This document shows, piece after piece, positions 61,688-64,000 of a DNA stretch of 64,000 nt. The stretch covers positions 434,001 to 498,000 of the forward strand of contig OZ037884.1 in the NCBI GenBank assembly GCA_964035575.1, written 5' to 3'. This DNA comes from Rhynchopus sp. YZ270_cl-10. Its lineage: Eukaryota > Euglenozoa > Diplonemea > Diplonemida > Diplonemidae. The notes under the pieces were generated by a model. That model searched no databases and was not told the origin of the DNA. It saw only the letters and a program-made list of their open reading frames with translations. Position numbers and translations under genes: made by a program. Every line of letters starts with the position of its first letter. The first letter of the stretch is position 1.

Positions 61688-64000
61688 ATGCCTACCCCTG
61701 GCGCCACCCCGCAGCCAGGCGGACAACAGAACGATGTCGAGCAAAAGCTGCGCAGCTTCTACATGATGGTAAACCCTGGGAAGCTTGGGAACATTCCTCA
61801 GATCCTTCAGTCATACACCGATAAGGAGACCATGGTGTTCTTCGATATGGACACCATGTACCCTATGAAGGCCGGTTGGGGGTACGTACGCGATGCTATT
61901 CTCGGTCTTTTTCTATCCTACAAACCTGATGCGGTCTCCCAGGTTGACACCTTGGTGAACAACTGGGATGGCCTCCACTCAGACCGCCCGACACACTACG
62001 TTACCGGAACTTTTCATCGTCTCTGGGAAGAACCACATCTCGATGACGGAAAAATTTGCACCCGGTATATGACTGCCCGCAAGCTTCTCTTGATAGCATA
62101 CCGTGATTCATGCGATGATGAAGGGTTTTGCATGCATGCGAACAACCTTACCCACGAGCTTGCACAACATACCGGAAAGGAGTTGGATTACGCAAAATCA
62201 GTTAGAGCTAGAATTGATGAAGCGTTTATTTCACAGATTCTTAAGGAGCATGGTGCACCGCAGGAGGCTATACAACGGCATTGCCAGGAGGTGAAAAAGG
62301 CGGGGACGAATATGCTTTATTTGGATCACCTTAAAATGAAGGCGGTGCGGTGTTGTCAACCAGAGTATTATTTGCATTTTAGCACCTATTGTCCGGTTGT
62401 GCATAAAGAGGCGGGACAGGGACAGCCGGTGCCTGCGAAAAATGGAGATCAATTTAAGCATGCATTATTGGAGTACAGCTTGCTGATGGGGAGGGGGTTG
62501 ACGTTGTCGTATTTTGCGACGTTAGAGAAGCTTTTGGTCAGCCGTGTGGACATTGATAACCTTATCTATGAAAACATCGCGGCGCATTTCCAGAACCGCC
62601 AAGACGTGCTCTGCCTCGCATCGAACAACAACCCCGGCACCCCCTTCCTCTTCCCCCCTTGGAGGATGGAGGCCTTTCCCGACAGTCTCCGCAAACCTGC
62701 CATGGGGATGGAACCCATCGATGCCCGCACCTTCGCAACCGAACCACTACACAACCCATGGTCCTACCAAGGCCGTGAACGACTCAAAGCAATGCGTGCT
62801 GCTAACAACCTTGTCTATGTCCCCCCCTTTGTTGCAACGAAGGAAAATTTGAAAAACCCGGTTCCCAGCAATCTCACAACAAAACCCCATGCGGATGTAC
62901 CGACGTTGATTCAGAAAAGATGGGAGTTCCGTAGGGAGTACATCGAGAAGCCGCTCTTTGGGTTGGTTATGCAGAAGAGTGAAAGCTTTGGTGTTCGTGC
63001 AGAGCATTCCTACTATGAAGCGTGGAGTGATGAAGAAGGCGATGTTGACAACTCCGTCCAAGACGCGAACGACACCGCAACCACCATCCCCCCAAAGCAA
63101 CCCTTCGAGGACCCACCATATCCAGACAATGATGAGCTCTTTGCCTCCGAATTTCGCGTTTTTGATGCAGAAGAGGACCCGGCTTGTCGCAAAGAGCTTT
63201 GGTGTAAGGTTGCTGGAAATTTAAAGAAAATTCGAGCTTTACAAGCAGTACTGTACTTGACAGGGCGTGGATTTGACCCCAATGCCACTAGAGCACAGTA
63301 CGACGCACTCCTACGTGACGCCTCAGCTGAAGGCCTGACACCATTGGAGGAGCGAAGCACGTCCGCCATGATGATGCCTGGAGCACGACTCACCCGAACC
63401 TTCTCTCGCGCTGGGGCGCGACGCTCTGTAGCTATCTCCGCAAAGAATATGTCACAAATGTTCAACACCGTCTCCTCCGTCACACCAACCCCGGTCGGCA
63501 TTCCCGAAGAAGTCTTCCGTTCGAACCGCAGTGCCGCAGAGTACCTCACCTCTCTCCAGACCGGCGCTGTCACATTAGGTATAGATTTCGCGCCCATCAC
63601 AAAGCTTGCCCCAGGGCTGGCTGAAGAGGAGCCTCCGTTTGCTCCAGAGGATGACCCGGTGATGCCATTGCCTGATACAACCGCAGCGGCAAATCGTCGT
63701 CGAGAAAATGCGGTCTCAATGTCGCCCATAAGAGGAAGGGAGGTGGCGCAGAGTTCTGATACGGTAAGAAATATCCCTATTCTCCCTCATTTTTTGTGTC
63801 CGTCGTGCAGTGCGTTGTGTGTTGAAACAAAGTTTTGGGGGCGTCCAGAGGATAATGATTTTAGCTACCGCGATGCTCTTCCACAGCCGAAAACGCAAAA
63901 AGGTGCGAAAGAAGGGAAAATTCAAATTCTTCGAAAATCCCTCGGAGGAATTGGTGGACGCAAATGGCAGGATCGGTATATGTTTGTTGACTCCGGCAGC
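61688..64000 (+). CDS. Large protein with PH-like domain, 3' end outside window
   Basis: The frame is open from ATG 61688 to the window end: 771 codons, no intron needed. Residues about 17-60 (VEQKLRSFYMMVNPGKLGNI ... LQSYTDKETMVFFDMDTMY) fit a short motif in many protist proteins, LRxxYxxxNPxKLxxIxxLLxxYxGxExxL. Residues 60-420 are globular and unassigned, with Cys/His residues. About 440-510 is acidic and polar (EAWSDEEGDVDNS). Residues 555-600 include an Ala/Arg/Ser stretch. From about 737 the sequence AKEGKIQILRKS...GGRKWQDRYMFVDSGS has the first strands and the WxxRY of a pleckstrin-homology domain, which is cut off. PH domains bind phosphoinositides or proteins, so a signalling or trafficking role is possible. 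GTAAG at 63764 with CAG at 63810 would be a 47-nt intron, but it would break the frame. Confidence 0.75.
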   Translation, partial: MPTPGATPQPGGQQNDVEQKLRSFYMMVNPGKLGNIPQILQSYTDKETMVFFDMDTMYPMKAGWGYVRDAILGLFLSYKPDAVSQVDTLVNNWDGLHSDRPTHYVTGTFHRLWEEPHLDDGKICTRYMTARKLLLIAYRDSCDDEGFCMHANNLTHELAQHTGKELDYAKSVRARIDEAFISQILKEHGAPQEAIQRHCQEVKKAGTNMLYLDHLKMKAVRCCQPEYYLHFSTYCPVVHKEAGQGQPVPAKNGDQFKHALLEYSLLMGRGLTLSYFATLEKLLVSRVDIDNLIYENIAAHFQNRQDVLCLASNNNPGTPFLFPPWRMEAFPDSLRKPAMGMEPIDARTFATEPLHNPWSYQGRERLKAMRAANNLVYVPPFVATKENLKNPVPSNLTTKPHADVPTLIQKRWEFRREYIEKPLFGLVMQKSESFGVRAEHSYYEAWSDEEGDVDNSVQDANDTATTIPPKQPFEDPPYPDNDELFASEFRVFDAEEDPACRKELWCKVAGNLKKIRALQAVLYLTGRGFDPNATRAQYDALLRDASAEGLTPLEERSTSAMMMPGARLTRTFSRAGARRSVAISAKNMSQMFNTVSSVTPTPVGIPEEVFRSNRSAAEYLTSLQTGAVTLGIDFAPITKLAPGLAEEEPPFAPEDDPVMPLPDTTAAANRRRENAVSMSPIRGREVAQSSDTVRNIPILPHFLCPSCSALCVETKFWGRPEDNDFSYRDALPQPKTQKGAKEGKIQILRKSLGGIGGRKWQDRYMFVDSGS

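Noticed and set aside
63764-63810. A 47-nt intron in the last gene
   Set aside because: It has GTAAG and CAG, but its length is not a multiple of three and the unspliced frame continues into a PH-like domain.
1-64000. tRNA and rRNA genes
   Set aside because: I looked for T-arm GGTTCGA-type boxes and rRNA signatures on both strands and found none convincing; a covariance-model search could overturn this.

Overview
The window is nuclear DNA of a unicellular eukaryote that I cannot name. Protein genes are few, long and mostly intronless, and every host gene I can support lies on the + strand. Pyrimidine-rich tracts ending in AG lie upstream of most start codons, and one gene appears to carry two conventional GT-AG introns. 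Co-directional genes plus acceptor-like tracts recall Euglenozoa (kinetoplastids, diplonemids), but this is inference, and a spliced-leader sequence was not found. Intergenic DNA is full of homopolymer runs, foldback repeats and small transposons.

Layout. 1-10.8 kb: a satellite of a 38-bp unit in two blocks around a 425-bp spacer; the spacer also starts the window, giving a 7135-bp macro-period. 11.2-14.0 kb: three copies of a ~565-bp repeat split by a large foldback. 14.3-15.2 kb: a phytanoyl-CoA dioxygenase-like gene. 17.3-21.5 kb: a 4.2-kb element with a 6-bp target duplication, holding a half-foldback that is itself interrupted by a Tc1/mariner copy, plus a heptamer microsatellite. 22.1-27.0 kb: a secreted leucine-rich-repeat protein and a multi-pass membrane protein. 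27.3-28.9 kb: a decayed hAT-like transposon with a piece of its transposase. 31.4-36.6 kb: a small split gene and a 1085-residue membrane protein. 36.8-52.0 kb: nested repeats, including hAT-like elements with direct target duplications, a 2.5-kb element with a 922-bp palindrome, and a 5.2-kb outer element. 53.4-56.3 kb: a SpoU/TrmH RNA methyltransferase and a coiled-coil protein. 56.4-60.5 kb: another hAT-like element and a second foldback. 61.7 kb to the end: a long gene that runs off the window as a PH-like domain begins.

The host genes show no shared pathway. They look like scattered housekeeping and surface-protein genes separated by repeats. The main interest is the repeat biology: at least five hAT-like elements with exact 7-8 bp target duplications, several sharing interior modules; two insertion events whose uninterrupted sites also lie in this window; a near-perfect 922-bp palindrome; and several families of 35-65 bp motifs, mostly in the gene orientation. 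All counts and alignments were done by eye.
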